64,000 nt of DNA from the NCBI RefSeq assembly GCF_027706845.1, contig NZ_JAQGCZ010000002.1, positions 186,001-250,000 of the forward strand, given 5' to 3'. The notes under the pieces are model-generated. The model had not been told where the DNA came from. It saw only the letters and a program-made list of their open reading frames with translations, and made no database searches. Every line of letters starts with the position of its first letter. Position 1 is the stretch's first letter. Both the position numbers and the translations under genes were made by a program. This document shows positions 9,201-16,614 of the stretch, piece after piece. This DNA comes from Mycolicibacterium sp. BiH015 (GTDB lineage Bacteria; Actinomycetota; Actinomycetes; Mycobacteriales; Mycobacteriaceae).

Positions 9201-11411
9201 CGGCTCACCGCCATCGACGGAGCGGACGCCAACGCCGACCTGCCCGGCGGCTGGCTCACCCATTGCAGTGCCGTCGCCGCGATCGACGAGGACTTCTGCG
9301 GCGACTTTGTGGGCGAGTTCGACGACGCGACGGGCAGCGGTGCCGACGACGCCTGGGCTCGGTGCGCCGAGCAACTGCCGCCCAGCCACGTGATCGATAC
9401 CCTTGCCGGCGTCGGCGTAGCTGCGATGGGCTTCGGCTGGCAGGTGCTCGAATTGCGCCGCGGTGACGGCGAATTACTGGCGCGCGTGGCGGCGGAAGCC
9501 GACGGGTCGACGCCGACGACGTGGGCAGGTCTGCTCGATGCGGCGACGTCGGCCGCGTCCACCGTCTTCGACGGCCCCCCGCGGTTGCGGATGCCCGCCA
9601 GGATCGACCGCGTGCACGTCTGCGGCGAGCCCCCAGCGGTGGCGGTGTTGCACATCCGTCGTCGAGGTGGCGCGACCGCCGACGTGTCGATCGCCGACGA
9701 ATCCGGCGCAGGCCGCGCCACCATCACAGCGATGGCCTTCGAGGAACTGGAGAACCCCGGCGGGAGCGATTTGTCCCGGATGTTGCACCACGTCGCGTGG
9801 TACGAGACGCCGGTGGATGCCGGTGACGGTCCGGCCTCGGTAGTCCTGGTCGGTGGCGCCGACGACGACATCGCCTCTGTGCACAATGATCTCACCGTCG
9901 CTGGGGTGCCGACTCGCCTCTGCACCGGTGTGGAGCAATTGCCGGACGCACTGGATCGGGACTGTGTGGTGCTGCTCCTCCCTCGCGCCGACGATTCGGC
10001 GGCGATCTGTGCCGAGCAGGTGCTAAACACTCTCAAAGGCCTGCACGACAAACGATCTCAGGCCAGGCTGTGGGTGTTGACGCGTCGTGTCCACGAGGGC
10101 ACCAACCTGGTGCACGCGCCGCTGTGGGGAATGGCCCGTGTGACCGCCGCCGAACATCCGCAGCTGTGGGGCGGAGTGATCGATCTCGCCGACGATCCGG
10201 TTCCCGCGGGTGTCCTGGCTTCGATGCACGGTCACGGCGTCGTCGTGGTTCGCGACGGCGCGGTGTTGACTGCGCGATTGACGAACGCGCGCCCCGCAAC
10301 CGGTGCGCCGATGACATGCACCCCGGGCGGCACGTATGTGATCACCGGCGGAACCGGCGCGCTGGGACTCAGGATCGCGCACCGCCTCGCCGATCTCGGC
10401 GCGCGACGTCTGGTGCTGCTGTCGCGGTCCGGCATACCCCACCGCGACCAATGGTCCGCCGACCACCAGACCGACGCGATACGTGCGGTTTCGGCATTGG
10501 AGGAACGCGGTGTCACCGTGCACGTTGCGGCCGTGGACATCGGTGCGCCCGATGCGGGCGATCGGCTGCGTGCGGTGCTGCGGGACATGCCCGCTGTCCG
10601 CGGTGTGGTGCACGCGGCCGGGGTGGAAGCCGGTGCGTTGCTGCTGAGCACGTCGGCTGACGACCTGAGGACCGCGATGCGCCCGAAGGTCGAGGGCACG
10701 CTCACCCTGCACGAGATGTTCCCGCCGGAGCAACTGGACTGGATGATCCTGTTCTCCTCCTGTGGTTACCTCGCGGGCTTTCCGGGGCAGGGCGCCTATG
10801 CGTGCGCCAACGCGTTCCTGGACGCGGTTGCGCGCCACCGCCGCGGTCTCGGGGACCGCACGGTCGCGGTCGCGTGGACCGCATGGCGAGGCCTCGGAAT
10901 GGGATCGACGTCGGAGTTCGTCGCCGCTCAACTCGAAGCGCTCGGCATGGGAACGGTGGGCGCCGACGACGCACTGCGGGCCCTGGACTCGGCGATGCGC
11001 GGCGATGAACCGAATGTTGTTGTGCTACCCCTTCTTCCAGAGGCCTCGGCCGTGCCGATGTTCGCCGACGTTGCGCCATCGCCAGATTCGGCGTCAGGTC
11101 ATGTCGAGTCCCTGGCGGGGCCTGGCGACGACGACCTCGACGAATGGGTGGCGCGGCAGGTCATTGAGGCAGTCGCCGCCGAACTCGGGCTCGTCACCGA
11201 CGACGTCGATCCGCGGGTTCCGTTGGTCGAGACCGGTGTCGACTCGATCATGACCGTTGCGTTGCGGCGGGCACTGGAGAAGCGGACCGGGCTGGTGTTG
11301 CCGCCCACGCTGTTGTGGGAGCACCCGACGGCTGAGGCCGTCACCGACCGCATCCTGGAACTCCTGACTCCGCAGCGCGAAGCCGCAGGCCACAAAGCCG
11401 AGGTCTCCTGA
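6234..11411 (+). CDS. iterative type I PKS of the 6-methylsalicylic acid synthase type (KS-AT-DH/TH-KR-ACP)
   Basis: A 1725-aa single-module PKS. KS at about 10-430 (active Cys181 in D-A-A-C-A, His in E-A-H-G-T-G-T and in N-V-G-H). AT at about 540-830, opening V-F-S-G-H-G-S-H-W-A-G-M-G, with Ser629 in G-H-S-V-G and V-A-F-H where malonyl-specific AT has HAFH. A dehydratase-like domain with His934 in D-H-P-V-Q-Q-T-E-I-V-P-A-A (Gly of HxxxGxxxxP replaced by Gln). KR from about 1360 (G-G-T-G-A-L-G). ACP Ser1671. Architecture, length (family about 1750 aa) and the S-G-H-G and T-E-I-V-P-A-A signatures match fungal 6-MSAS and bacterial ChlB1/NcsB-type enzymes, which build 6-methylsalicylate or related aromatic acids from acetyl- and malonyl-CoA. 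There is no thioesterase; in fungal 6-MSAS the DH-like domain releases the product. The start is GTG 6234 because the IdeR box lies just upstream. Product identity is inferred. Confidence 0.85.
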   Translation: MGLNSAQPPAPIAIVGIGCRLAGDITTPEDFFAFLLDGRSAVSQVPAERWEPYLQRDPRNAAVLRETTPWGTFLDDLAGFDADFFGVSPREAELMDPQQRLAVEVSWEALEHAGIAPRSLAGTDTAVLMGVNSDDYGKLLMEDLAGIEAWTGIGTSLCGVANRVSHLLDLRGPSVALDAACAASLVAVHQACQLLRDGETSLALAGGVSALIGPGLTRVLDVAGATAPDGRCKTFDDAADGYGRGEGAGVVVLKRLDDALRDGDRVLAVVRGGAVAQDGRTVGIMSPNGDAQADLFRLACRVSGVDPSSVDYVEAHGTGTPTGDPVEVSALSAVYGAGRGDAPCAIGSVKPNVGHLEGGAGVVGLIKATLALHHEMLPPTAGVKNLTTAVDWPSSGLRVPTDTEAWPRGGTPRRAAVCSYGYGGTIAHVLLEEAPAPAEIRTSSTPISFIPLSARSESRLTAQATALAARMRATEVAVGDVAATMWTRRSQESVRAAVITDGLPTAQARAAALGALEAMAAQVRDPRVVTGTVMPGAENGAVWVFSGHGSHWAGMGRELLATEPVFAATIDEVDAVFVRELGFSARASLTAEDLGGTDQVQALTFAMQVGLAAVLKARGVTPAAVIGHSVGEVAACVVAGVFDLTHGAAVACYRARGFRSVMGDGAMALVRLPFDEADRRLAGRTDVVAAISASSYSTVVSGTVAAVDEIVDRWSADDITVRRVNTDVAFHSPAMDGLTEELARLVGRLPHPGRARVPLYTTALEDPRSDMSRGPGYWVANLRGRVRFAEAVEAASEDGHRLFLEVSAHPVVSHSIVETLLGLPVDAHAVVPVLRRDQPERRSIGAAVAALYCHGAPVAHGLTTRTRWAADLPGTQWQHRRFWRTPAPPPGTRALHDPATNTLLGGALDVTGEVPARIWQTRLEMDNRPYPGDHPVQQTEIVPAAVLLNTFLKAAGSGLTDVRLRTPVPPGRPRDIQVVLQDRSLRISSRLTAIDGADANADLPGGWLTHCSAVAAIDEDFCGDFVGEFDDATGSGADDAWARCAEQLPPSHVIDTLAGVGVAAMGFGWQVLELRRGDGELLARVAAEADGSTPTTWAGLLDAATSAASTVFDGPPRLRMPARIDRVHVCGEPPAVAVLHIRRRGGATADVSIADESGAGRATITAMAFEELENPGGSDLSRMLHHVAWYETPVDAGDGPASVVLVGGADDDIASVHNDLTVAGVPTRLCTGVEQLPDALDRDCVVLLLPRADDSAAICAEQVLNTLKGLHDKRSQARLWVLTRRVHEGTNLVHAPLWGMARVTAAEHPQLWGGVIDLADDPVPAGVLASMHGHGVVVVRDGAVLTARLTNARPATGAPMTCTPGGTYVITGGTGALGLRIAHRLADLGARRLVLLSRSGIPHRDQWSADHQTDAIRAVSALEERGVTVHVAAVDIGAPDAGDRLRAVLRDMPAVRGVVHAAGVEAGALLLSTSADDLRTAMRPKVEGTLTLHEMFPPEQLDWMILFSSCGYLAGFPGQGAYACANAFLDAVARHRRGLGDRTVAVAWTAWRGLGMGSTSEFVAAQLEALGMGTVGADDALRALDSAMRGDEPNVVVLPLLPEASAVPMFADVAPSPDSASGHVESLAGPGDDDLDEWVARQVIEAVAAELGLVTDDVDPRVPLVETGVDSIMTVALRRALEKRTGLVLPPTLLWEHPTAEAVTDRILELLTPQREAAGHKAEVS

Positions 11412-11412
11412 C

Positions 11413-11436
11413 CGTCGCCGGATGGGTTTGGCGACG
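11413..11436 (+). terminator. possible hairpin terminator after the PKS
   Basis: CGTCGCC and GGCGACG form a 7-bp perfect stem around a 10-base loop directly after the PKS stop. There is no U tract, as is usual for mycobacterial terminators. It also immediately precedes the direct-repeat operator of the next gene. Weak evidence. Confidence 0.3.
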
Positions 11437-11458
11437 TCAAGAATCCTTCAAGGATCCG
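11437..11458 (+). promoter_or_regulatory. tandem 11-bp direct repeats, candidate SARP operator 1
   Basis: TCAAGAATCCT followed directly by TCAAGGATCCG: two heptamer-type TCAAGRA repeats with exactly 11-bp spacing, the arrangement SARP-family regulators bind. The same pair occurs at 15833-15854 ahead of the other secreted-protein gene, and the flanks are also conserved (TGAGTC after the repeats, then TTCCA and TCAT). It lies 76 bases before the ATG at 11535. The regulator encoded at 13125-14267 is the obvious candidate ligand. Confidence 0.65.
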
Positions 11459-11534
11459 ATGAGTCGGTTCTTCCACTCTGCTCATAACACCCGCACCGAT
11501 GGGGAGGCGGGGACAGAGCTGGAGGAGCCAGAGC

Positions 11535-13028
11535 ATGAATCTCACCAACTTCGCCCGAGCCGCGCTCGTGGCCGGCGCCGTCACCGGCGCGTCCCTCGGG
11601 ATGGCCGGCAATGCCGCTGCCACCACCGTTTCGCACGCCGCGGCGCCCGTGTCATCGATCGCTGCGCCGAGCACTTTCGCGCCGGCACCCGTCACCGCGC
11701 TGGGATCCTGGCGGGGTAAAAAGGACGACGACGGTGGCGACTCGGGCGGCGACGTCGGTGGCGACTCGGGCGGCGACGTCGGTGGCGGCGACGACTACTC
11801 GTCGGCCGTCGACGACGCGGGTCCCGACTACGACACCGGTGCCGACTACGCCGAAGTGCCTGACGACCCTGCACCCGCCGAGGAATCCCCTGACGTCGTC
11901 GATGCGCCCGACGATCAGCCGCCAGCGCCGGAGAGCGACGCTCCGGACACCGACTCGAGCCCAGAAGCGCCCGAGGCGCCCCAGAGCCCGGAAGCCCCGC
12001 AGGCGCCTGAGGCTCCGGAGACGCCCGAAGCTCCGGAAGTGCCCGAAGCCCCGCAGGCGACCGAGGAGCCCGAGGCGCCGGAAGCGCCTGAGGCCCCGCA
12101 GGCCCCCGAGACGCCCGAAGCCCCGCAAGCCCCTGAAGCTCCGCCGGCCCCGGAAGCGCTCGCGCCGCCGCAAGCGCCGGAAGCGCCGGAAGCCCCGCAG
12201 GCTCCGGAAACGCCGGACACCCCCGACAGCCCGCCGGTGAACGCCGACCCGACGACGGCCACACCGCAGGACATCGACTCCATGCGCACCAGCATCATGA
12301 GCAGCTTCTCGGGGAGCTCCTCCTGGAGCTCACAGGTGTCCGCCTGGAACTCGTCCTGGCTCAGCTACAACACGTACGGCCTTCCGGTTCTGTTCAACTC
12401 CTACGCCGCGCCAATGGAGGTCTTCTACACCTACGGCGGCGCTACCCGGACGGTCACCATCCCGCCCCAACAGCGCGTCGTGCTGCCGGCGACCACGCCG
12501 GGCCGCTACGGCTTCACCTCCGTGGTGCGCACCCCGCAGGGAGGCGTCAGCCACGTATCGGTCGGCAGCTTCACAGCCGGCGGTGGTGGCGGGCATCCTG
12601 CTCCGACGCAGGGCGCGTCCGCTCCGCAACCGCAGCGCAACGTGTGGGTCCAACTGAACTACTCGACGGGCACCTCACAACCGTTCCGCGTCGGATCCTT
12701 GACCGATCTCGGTGAAGACTCCGCGGTCGGCGCTCACCGGGTGCTCATCGACGGCTCGGTGTCGGCGTGGGGTGAATGGTCCAAGAACCCTGACGGCTCA
12801 GCGCAATTCGAGGTCTCCAAGACCGATCAGTTGCCGGGCCTGACCGCCCCGTCCGAGGCGCCGCTGCCCGGCTACGACGTCTCGCTCGTCTCCAAGGAGT
12901 CGTCGGCCACCACCGGTGTCACGCAAGTCCTGCCCTGGGTCGCACTCGCGGCGGGTGCCCTGGGGCTCGGTTCGGCCGGAGGTGCCCTGCTGATGGGGCG
13001 CCGCCGCCGAGCCGAAGGCAGCCAGTAG
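11535..13028 (+). CDS. secreted, membrane-anchored Pro/Glu/Ala-repeat protein
   Basis: A 497-aa exported protein of unknown function. Residues 1-30 are a signal peptide ending near G-N-A-A-A. A Gly/Asp segment (G-G-D-S-G-G-D-V repeats) follows, then about 90 residues of P-E-A-P-E/Q-A repeats (nucleotides about 11960-12220) that should be extended and proline-stiff, probably a cell-wall-spanning stalk. A folded region rich in Ser/Trp/Tyr and beta strands follows from about residue 240. The C-terminus has a hydrophobic helix (L-P-W-V-A-L-A-A-G-A) and then G-R-R-R-R, a membrane anchor resembling a sortase tail without LPXTG. GGAGGAG lies 8 bases before ATG 11535. Its promoter carries the SARP-type direct repeats shared with the C39-like gene, which ties it to the downstream kinase/regulator pair. 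Confidence 0.8.
   Translation: MNLTNFARAALVAGAVTGASLGMAGNAAATTVSHAAAPVSSIAAPSTFAPAPVTALGSWRGKKDDDGGDSGGDVGGDSGGDVGGGDDYSSAVDDAGPDYDTGADYAEVPDDPAPAEESPDVVDAPDDQPPAPESDAPDTDSSPEAPEAPQSPEAPQAPEAPETPEAPEVPEAPQATEEPEAPEAPEAPQAPETPEAPQAPEAPPAPEALAPPQAPEAPEAPQAPETPDTPDSPPVNADPTTATPQDIDSMRTSIMSSFSGSSSWSSQVSAWNSSWLSYNTYGLPVLFNSYAAPMEVFYTYGGATRTVTIPPQQRVVLPATTPGRYGFTSVVRTPQGGVSHVSVGSFTAGGGGGHPAPTQGASAPQPQRNVWVQLNYSTGTSQPFRVGSLTDLGEDSAVGAHRVLIDGSVSAWGEWSKNPDGSAQFEVSKTDQLPGLTAPSEAPLPGYDVSLVSKESSATTGVTQVLPWVALAAGALGLGSAGGALLMGRRRRAEGSQ
11736..11783 (+). repeat. two perfect 24-bp in-frame tandem repeats
   Basis: The 24-bp unit starting GGCGACTCGGGC occurs twice without change inside the secreted protein gene, encoding G-D-S-G-G-D-V-G twice. 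Exact nucleotide identity suggests a recent duplication and possible length variation between strains. Confidence 0.8.
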
Positions 13029-13042
13029 CAGGGCTGCCGGAG

Positions 13043-13075
13043 CCGGGGGCGTGGGCGCACAGCCCACGCCCCCGG
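13043..13075 (+). terminator. strong hairpin terminator
   Basis: CCGGGGGCGTGGGC and its exact reverse complement form a 14-bp GC stem around a 5-base GCACA loop, 15 bases after the secreted-protein stop and before the SARP-FHA gene. There is no U tract, consistent with mycobacterial intrinsic terminators. It should separate the two transcripts. Confidence 0.75.
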
Positions 13076-13124
13076 TCTTCGTTCACAATTGACCCGGCGA
13101 GCGGTGCGAGAGAAAGGGAGCGTC

Positions 13125-14267
13125 ATGGCCGAACGTGCTCTGGGCTTCGGTGTCCTCGGCCCGCTGCAGATGACGACCGGGGGAGTCGAGGTCCCGGTCG
13201 GCACACCCAAGCTGCGCGCAGTCCTGGCGATGCTCGTGATCAACCGCAACCGCGCGGTAGCCGTGGACTCGCTGATCGACGCGGTATGGCAGGAGGTGCC
13301 GCCCCCGGGGGCACGCGCCAGCCTGCATTCCTACGTGTCCAATCTTCGCAAACTCGTCGGCAACACCGGGGCAGACCCACAGACGACCTTGGCAAGCGCT
13401 CCGCCGGGGTACCGCCTCACCCTCCCCGATCAACAGTGCGATCTGGGGCGGTACACCGCCCAGAAGGCCGCGGGGGTGCACGCCGCCGCGGCAGGCGATT
13501 TCGAGAAGGCCAGCGCACACCTGGCTGCGGCGCTGGCGGAGTGGCGCGGACCGGTTCTGGAGGACCTGCGGGGGTTCACATTCGCCGAGCAGTTCGCGAC
13601 CGCACTCCAGGAGGACCGCCTCGTCGCCGCCACCGCACGAGCCGAGGCCGAACTGGCCTGCGGGCGCGCCGCCACGATCACCGGGGAGCTGGAGGCGCTG
13701 GCCGCCGAAAACCCGTACCGCGAACCGCTGTGGGCGCAGCTGATCAGCGCCTATTACCTCGGCGAGCGGCAATCGGAAGCGCTGTCCGCCTACCAGCGGC
13801 TCAAGACGGCCCTCGCCGACGAACTGGGCATCGACCCGGGACCGACGTTGCGTGACCTGCACGACAGGATCCTGCGCCAGCAACCCCTGGACGTGAAGCA
13901 GGCGGCCAGACAGACGGCGGTGGGTGCCAAGACCGTCCTCGACCAACGCACCCTGATCGACGGTGGGAACTCCTCGGCGTGGCTCGTGGATCCGACCGGC
14001 CATCGTCACCTGCTCACCTCCGTCGCCACCCGCATCGGCAGAGCACCGGACAACGAGATCGTCATCGACGATCCGAAGGTCAGCCGCACGCACGCGGCGA
14101 TCATCGACACAGGCACCGGCTACGCCGTGACGGACCTGCGCTCGGCCAACGGCATAGAGCTGGGAGACACGCGAGTGCAGGGTAGCGCCCCGTTGACCGG
14201 CGGGGACCGGTTCCGAATTTGCGGGCACGTCTTCACCTTCGAATTCGGTGGTACGCCCGTACCGTAG
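13125..14267 (+). CDS. EmbR-like transcriptional regulator (SARP winged helix + BTAD + FHA)
   Basis: A 380-aa regulator. Residues 1-95 form an OmpR-type winged helix of the SARP family (F-G-V-L-G-P-L start; S-L-H-S-Y-V-S-N-L-R-K-L recognition region). Residues 98-245 form the bacterial transcriptional activation domain ending A-L-S-A-Y-Q-R-L. Residues about 295-375 form an FHA domain with R-I-G-R, the phosphothreonine-binding S-R-T-H and S-A-N-G-I. This is the domain order of M. tuberculosis EmbR, which is phosphorylated by PknH and read through its FHA domain. Here a transmembrane kinase lies 44 bases downstream, so a kinase-regulator pair is likely. ATG 13125 has an AAAGGGA upstream; in-frame extension to 13089 is less likely. 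Candidate targets are the two TCAAG direct-repeat promoters. Confidence 0.85.
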   Translation: MAERALGFGVLGPLQMTTGGVEVPVGTPKLRAVLAMLVINRNRAVAVDSLIDAVWQEVPPPGARASLHSYVSNLRKLVGNTGADPQTTLASAPPGYRLTLPDQQCDLGRYTAQKAAGVHAAAAGDFEKASAHLAAALAEWRGPVLEDLRGFTFAEQFATALQEDRLVAATARAEAELACGRAATITGELEALAAENPYREPLWAQLISAYYLGERQSEALSAYQRLKTALADELGIDPGPTLRDLHDRILRQQPLDVKQAARQTAVGAKTVLDQRTLIDGGNSSAWLVDPTGHRHLLTSVATRIGRAPDNEIVIDDPKVSRTHAAIIDTGTGYAVTDLRSANGIELGDTRVQGSAPLTGGDRFRICGHVFTFEFGGTPVP

Positions 14268-14311
14268 GGGCGACGCGGCCTCTCGGTGGTCGCAACCGAC
14301 GAGAGGCGGCT

Positions 14312-15817
14312 ATGGACGACGCCCCGCACAACATGCGGGTCGGCACCCGGCTGGGTCCGTACCAGATCAACCGACTCATCGGCCGAGGCGGCATGGGCGA
14401 GGTGTACGAGGCGGATGACACCGTCAAGGGCCGCACAGTGGCATTGAAGCTGCTGCCCGAATCCCTGTCGCACGACCCGGCTTTCCGTGAGCGGCTCCAG
14501 CGCGAGGCACGCGCCGCGGGCAGGTTGCAGGAACCGCATGTGGTGCCCATTCACGACTACGGCGAGATCGACGGCCATCTGTTCGTCGACATGCGGCTGA
14601 TCGACGGGACCGACCTGCGCAGCGTCCTCGCCGCGGAGGGCCCGTTGGCGCCGGCTCGAGCGGTGTCGATCATCCGTCAAGTGGCAGCGGCGTTGGACGC
14701 CGCGCACGCTGCGGGCATTACGCATCGCGATGTGAAGCCCGAGAACATTCTCATCACCCCTGATGATTTCGCCTATCTCGTCGATTTCGGCATCGCGAGT
14801 GCGAGCAGCGACAAGACGCTGACCGAAATGGGCGCAGCCATAGGAACTTACGCGTACATGGCGCCCGAACGGTTCAGCGCCAGGCCGGTTGATCACAGGG
14901 CGGACGTATACGCGCTGGCCTGCGTGCTGCACCAGACCTTGACGGGCACTCAACCCTATGTCGCCGACAGCATCAGCATGATGATCACCGCCCATCTGGT
15001 CGATCCGCCGCCACGTCCGAGCCAGGTGCGCCCTGATCTGGCCCAGGCGTTCGACTCGGTTGTCGCGGCGGGGATGGCCAAGCGTCCCGAAGAGCGGTTC
15101 GAGAGCGCGGGTGCGCTGGCACGGGCGGCGCAGGCGGCGCTCGGCTCTTCAGATCAGCCCGCAGCACCCGCTCCGTTGACAGGGGCCGTGCCATCGGCGG
15201 CGCCGCGGGAGACACAGCGGCGAGGTCGGCGCCGGCCACTGCTCGTCTCGGGCGCCGTGGCCGCTGTTGTGCTGCTCACCGCGGGAGGCGTCGCCGCGTG
15301 GGCGACGCTGCGCTCGTCGGATTCGGCGTCGGCGATGTCGTCGACGCTGACGTTGACACGGACCGTCACGAACACGCCCCGGGTACCGATGAGCACCACG
15401 CGCGCATTCACGCCCGCCGAACGCCAGCTCATGACACTGGTGCCCGATCCTGCCGCATGCGTGCCGAATCGCAAGTGGGACAATGCTATTGCGGCATTCG
15501 ACTGCAAACCCACCGAGAGCGGCGATGGCCACGAGCGCGCATTCTTCGCTCTCTACAGCGATGTCGACCGGCTCCAGGAGGACTTCACGTCCGTCATCGG
15601 AGACGACGAACTCACCGCATGTCCGGGAACGGATGGTTCGCCGACCAACTGGGACTTCAACAGCGGCGACCCCGATGAGTCCGAGGGGATGCTGGCGTGC
15701 GGCGAATTCGACGGCAGAGCCGACATCGTCTGGACGAAGACGTCGGATCTGCTGCTCGGCACGGGGCAGGGCAACAATCTCGACACCCTCTACAAGTGGT
15801 GGGCCGGCATTGCCTGA
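14312..15817 (+). CDS. transmembrane Ser/Thr protein kinase (PknH-like arrangement)
   Basis: A 501-aa receptor kinase. The kinase domain (residues about 15-275) is intact: G-R-G-G-M-G at 24-29, Lys46, H-R-D at 138-140, D-F-G at 158-160 and G-T-Y-A-Y-M-A-P-E closing the activation loop, with Thr residues for autophosphorylation. A Pro/Arg-rich juxtamembrane linker leads to one TM helix at about 309-333. The extracellular domain of about 165 residues has four Cys (likely two disulfides) and many Trp/Asp residues; I do not recognise it as a PASTA or NHL sensor. GAGAGG precedes ATG 14312. It is co-oriented and probably co-transcribed with the FHA-SARP gene, its likely substrate. Confidence 0.9.
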   Translation: MDDAPHNMRVGTRLGPYQINRLIGRGGMGEVYEADDTVKGRTVALKLLPESLSHDPAFRERLQREARAAGRLQEPHVVPIHDYGEIDGHLFVDMRLIDGTDLRSVLAAEGPLAPARAVSIIRQVAAALDAAHAAGITHRDVKPENILITPDDFAYLVDFGIASASSDKTLTEMGAAIGTYAYMAPERFSARPVDHRADVYALACVLHQTLTGTQPYVADSISMMITAHLVDPPPRPSQVRPDLAQAFDSVVAAGMAKRPEERFESAGALARAAQAALGSSDQPAAPAPLTGAVPSAAPRETQRRGRRRPLLVSGAVAAVVLLTAGGVAAWATLRSSDSASAMSSTLTLTRTVTNTPRVPMSTTRAFTPAERQLMTLVPDPAACVPNRKWDNAIAAFDCKPTESGDGHERAFFALYSDVDRLQEDFTSVIGDDELTACPGTDGSPTNWDFNSGDPDESEGMLACGEFDGRADIVWTKTSDLLLGTGQGNNLDTLYKWWAGIA

Positions 15818-15832
15818 CTGTTCCCAACGTTC

Positions 15833-15854
15833 TCAAGGATTCGTCAAGAATCCG
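15833..15854 (+). promoter_or_regulatory. tandem 11-bp direct repeats, candidate SARP operator 2
   Basis: TCAAGGATTCG followed directly by TCAAGAATCCG, the same two-repeat 11-bp element as at 11437-11458 with three changes in 22 bases. The conserved TGAGTC, TTCCA and TCAT blocks follow at similar distances. It lies 67 bases before the ATG at 15922 and only 16 bases after the kinase stop, so the downstream gene has its own promoter. Confidence 0.65.
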
Positions 15855-15921
15855 CTGAGTCACCCGTTCCATGCTCTCTGTCATCCGGCGCACCGGCGCC
15901 GCAATCAGAGAAGGGCCGCAG

Positions 15922-16605
15922 ATGAAGAACTTCCGCCTCACCGTCAGGGCCGTCGCCGTCACGGCACTGTTGTCCGCAGCCGTCACCGGCCTCGGCGGCG
16001 GCATTGCCAACGCCGCCGAGAACAGTCACGGCCATTACGGCGATCCGGATCAGGCCAGCCAGTACTGGGTTCGGCAGACCCTCGACGACTGCTCGCTCAT
16101 GGCGACGGCCGACGTGGTGGGGCAGCTCACCGGCAACCAACCCTCCGAGGAGGAGATCGTCGGTTTGGCGGGCGCGACGCCGAGCGCGCACCACGAAGGT
16201 GTGGTCTATCTGCCGCCGTCGAATCCCGACGACTCGGACTCGGGCAACGGCACCGACTCGCGGGACCTGCCGATCTTGTTGGCGCACTACGGCATCGGAG
16301 CGGTTTACACCGACGATGACGTCGCCGATGCGACGAATGTGCCGACGGGAATGGACGCATTGGAGCGGGTGCTTGGCGCAGGCAAGAAGGTCATCGCGGG
16401 GGTGAACGCCGAGACGATCTGGGACGAGGACGGCGATCGCACCATCGGCGATCACGACCTGGTCGTCACCGGAATCGACACCGGAGCAGGCGTGGTGCAC
16501 CTCAACGACAGCGGGACCGACGACGGCGCCGACGAGCAGGTGCCGATGCCGGTCTTCGAGGCCGCCTGGGCCACCAGCGGCCACGACATGGTGATCACGA
16601 ACTGA
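15922..16605 (+). CDS. secreted C39-like cysteine peptidase family protein
   Basis: A 227-aa exported protein: a signal peptide of about 31 residues (ending G-G-I-A-N-A) and then a papain-like Peptidase_C39-type domain. The candidate catalytic set is Cys57 in D-D-C-S-L-M-A-T, His178 in G-D-H-D-L-V-V-T-G and Asn195/Asp196 in L-N-D-S-G, the order expected of the family. Gln49/Gln52 a few residues before the Cys could form the oxyanion hole. Whether it cleaves peptides or only binds them cannot be told. ATG 15922 was chosen for the signal peptide and a GAAGGG upstream. Its promoter carries SARP-type repeats; it is the second secreted output of the kinase/regulator cassette. Tail-to-tail with mbtA, 9 bases apart. 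Confidence 0.75.
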   Translation: MKNFRLTVRAVAVTALLSAAVTGLGGGIANAAENSHGHYGDPDQASQYWVRQTLDDCSLMATADVVGQLTGNQPSEEEIVGLAGATPSAHHEGVVYLPPSNPDDSDSGNGTDSRDLPILLAHYGIGAVYTDDDVADATNVPTGMDALERVLGAGKKVIAGVNAETIWDEDGDRTIGDHDLVVTGIDTGAGVVHLNDSGTDDGADEQVPMPVFEAAWATSGHDMVITN

Positions 16606-16614
16606 GCCGCCGGA

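Noticed and set aside
11652..12298. Several long frames on both strands over the Pro/Glu/Ala repeat region
   Set aside because: Simple-sequence coding leaves all six frames open; only the frame with signal peptide, Shine-Dalgarno and C-terminal anchor is credible.
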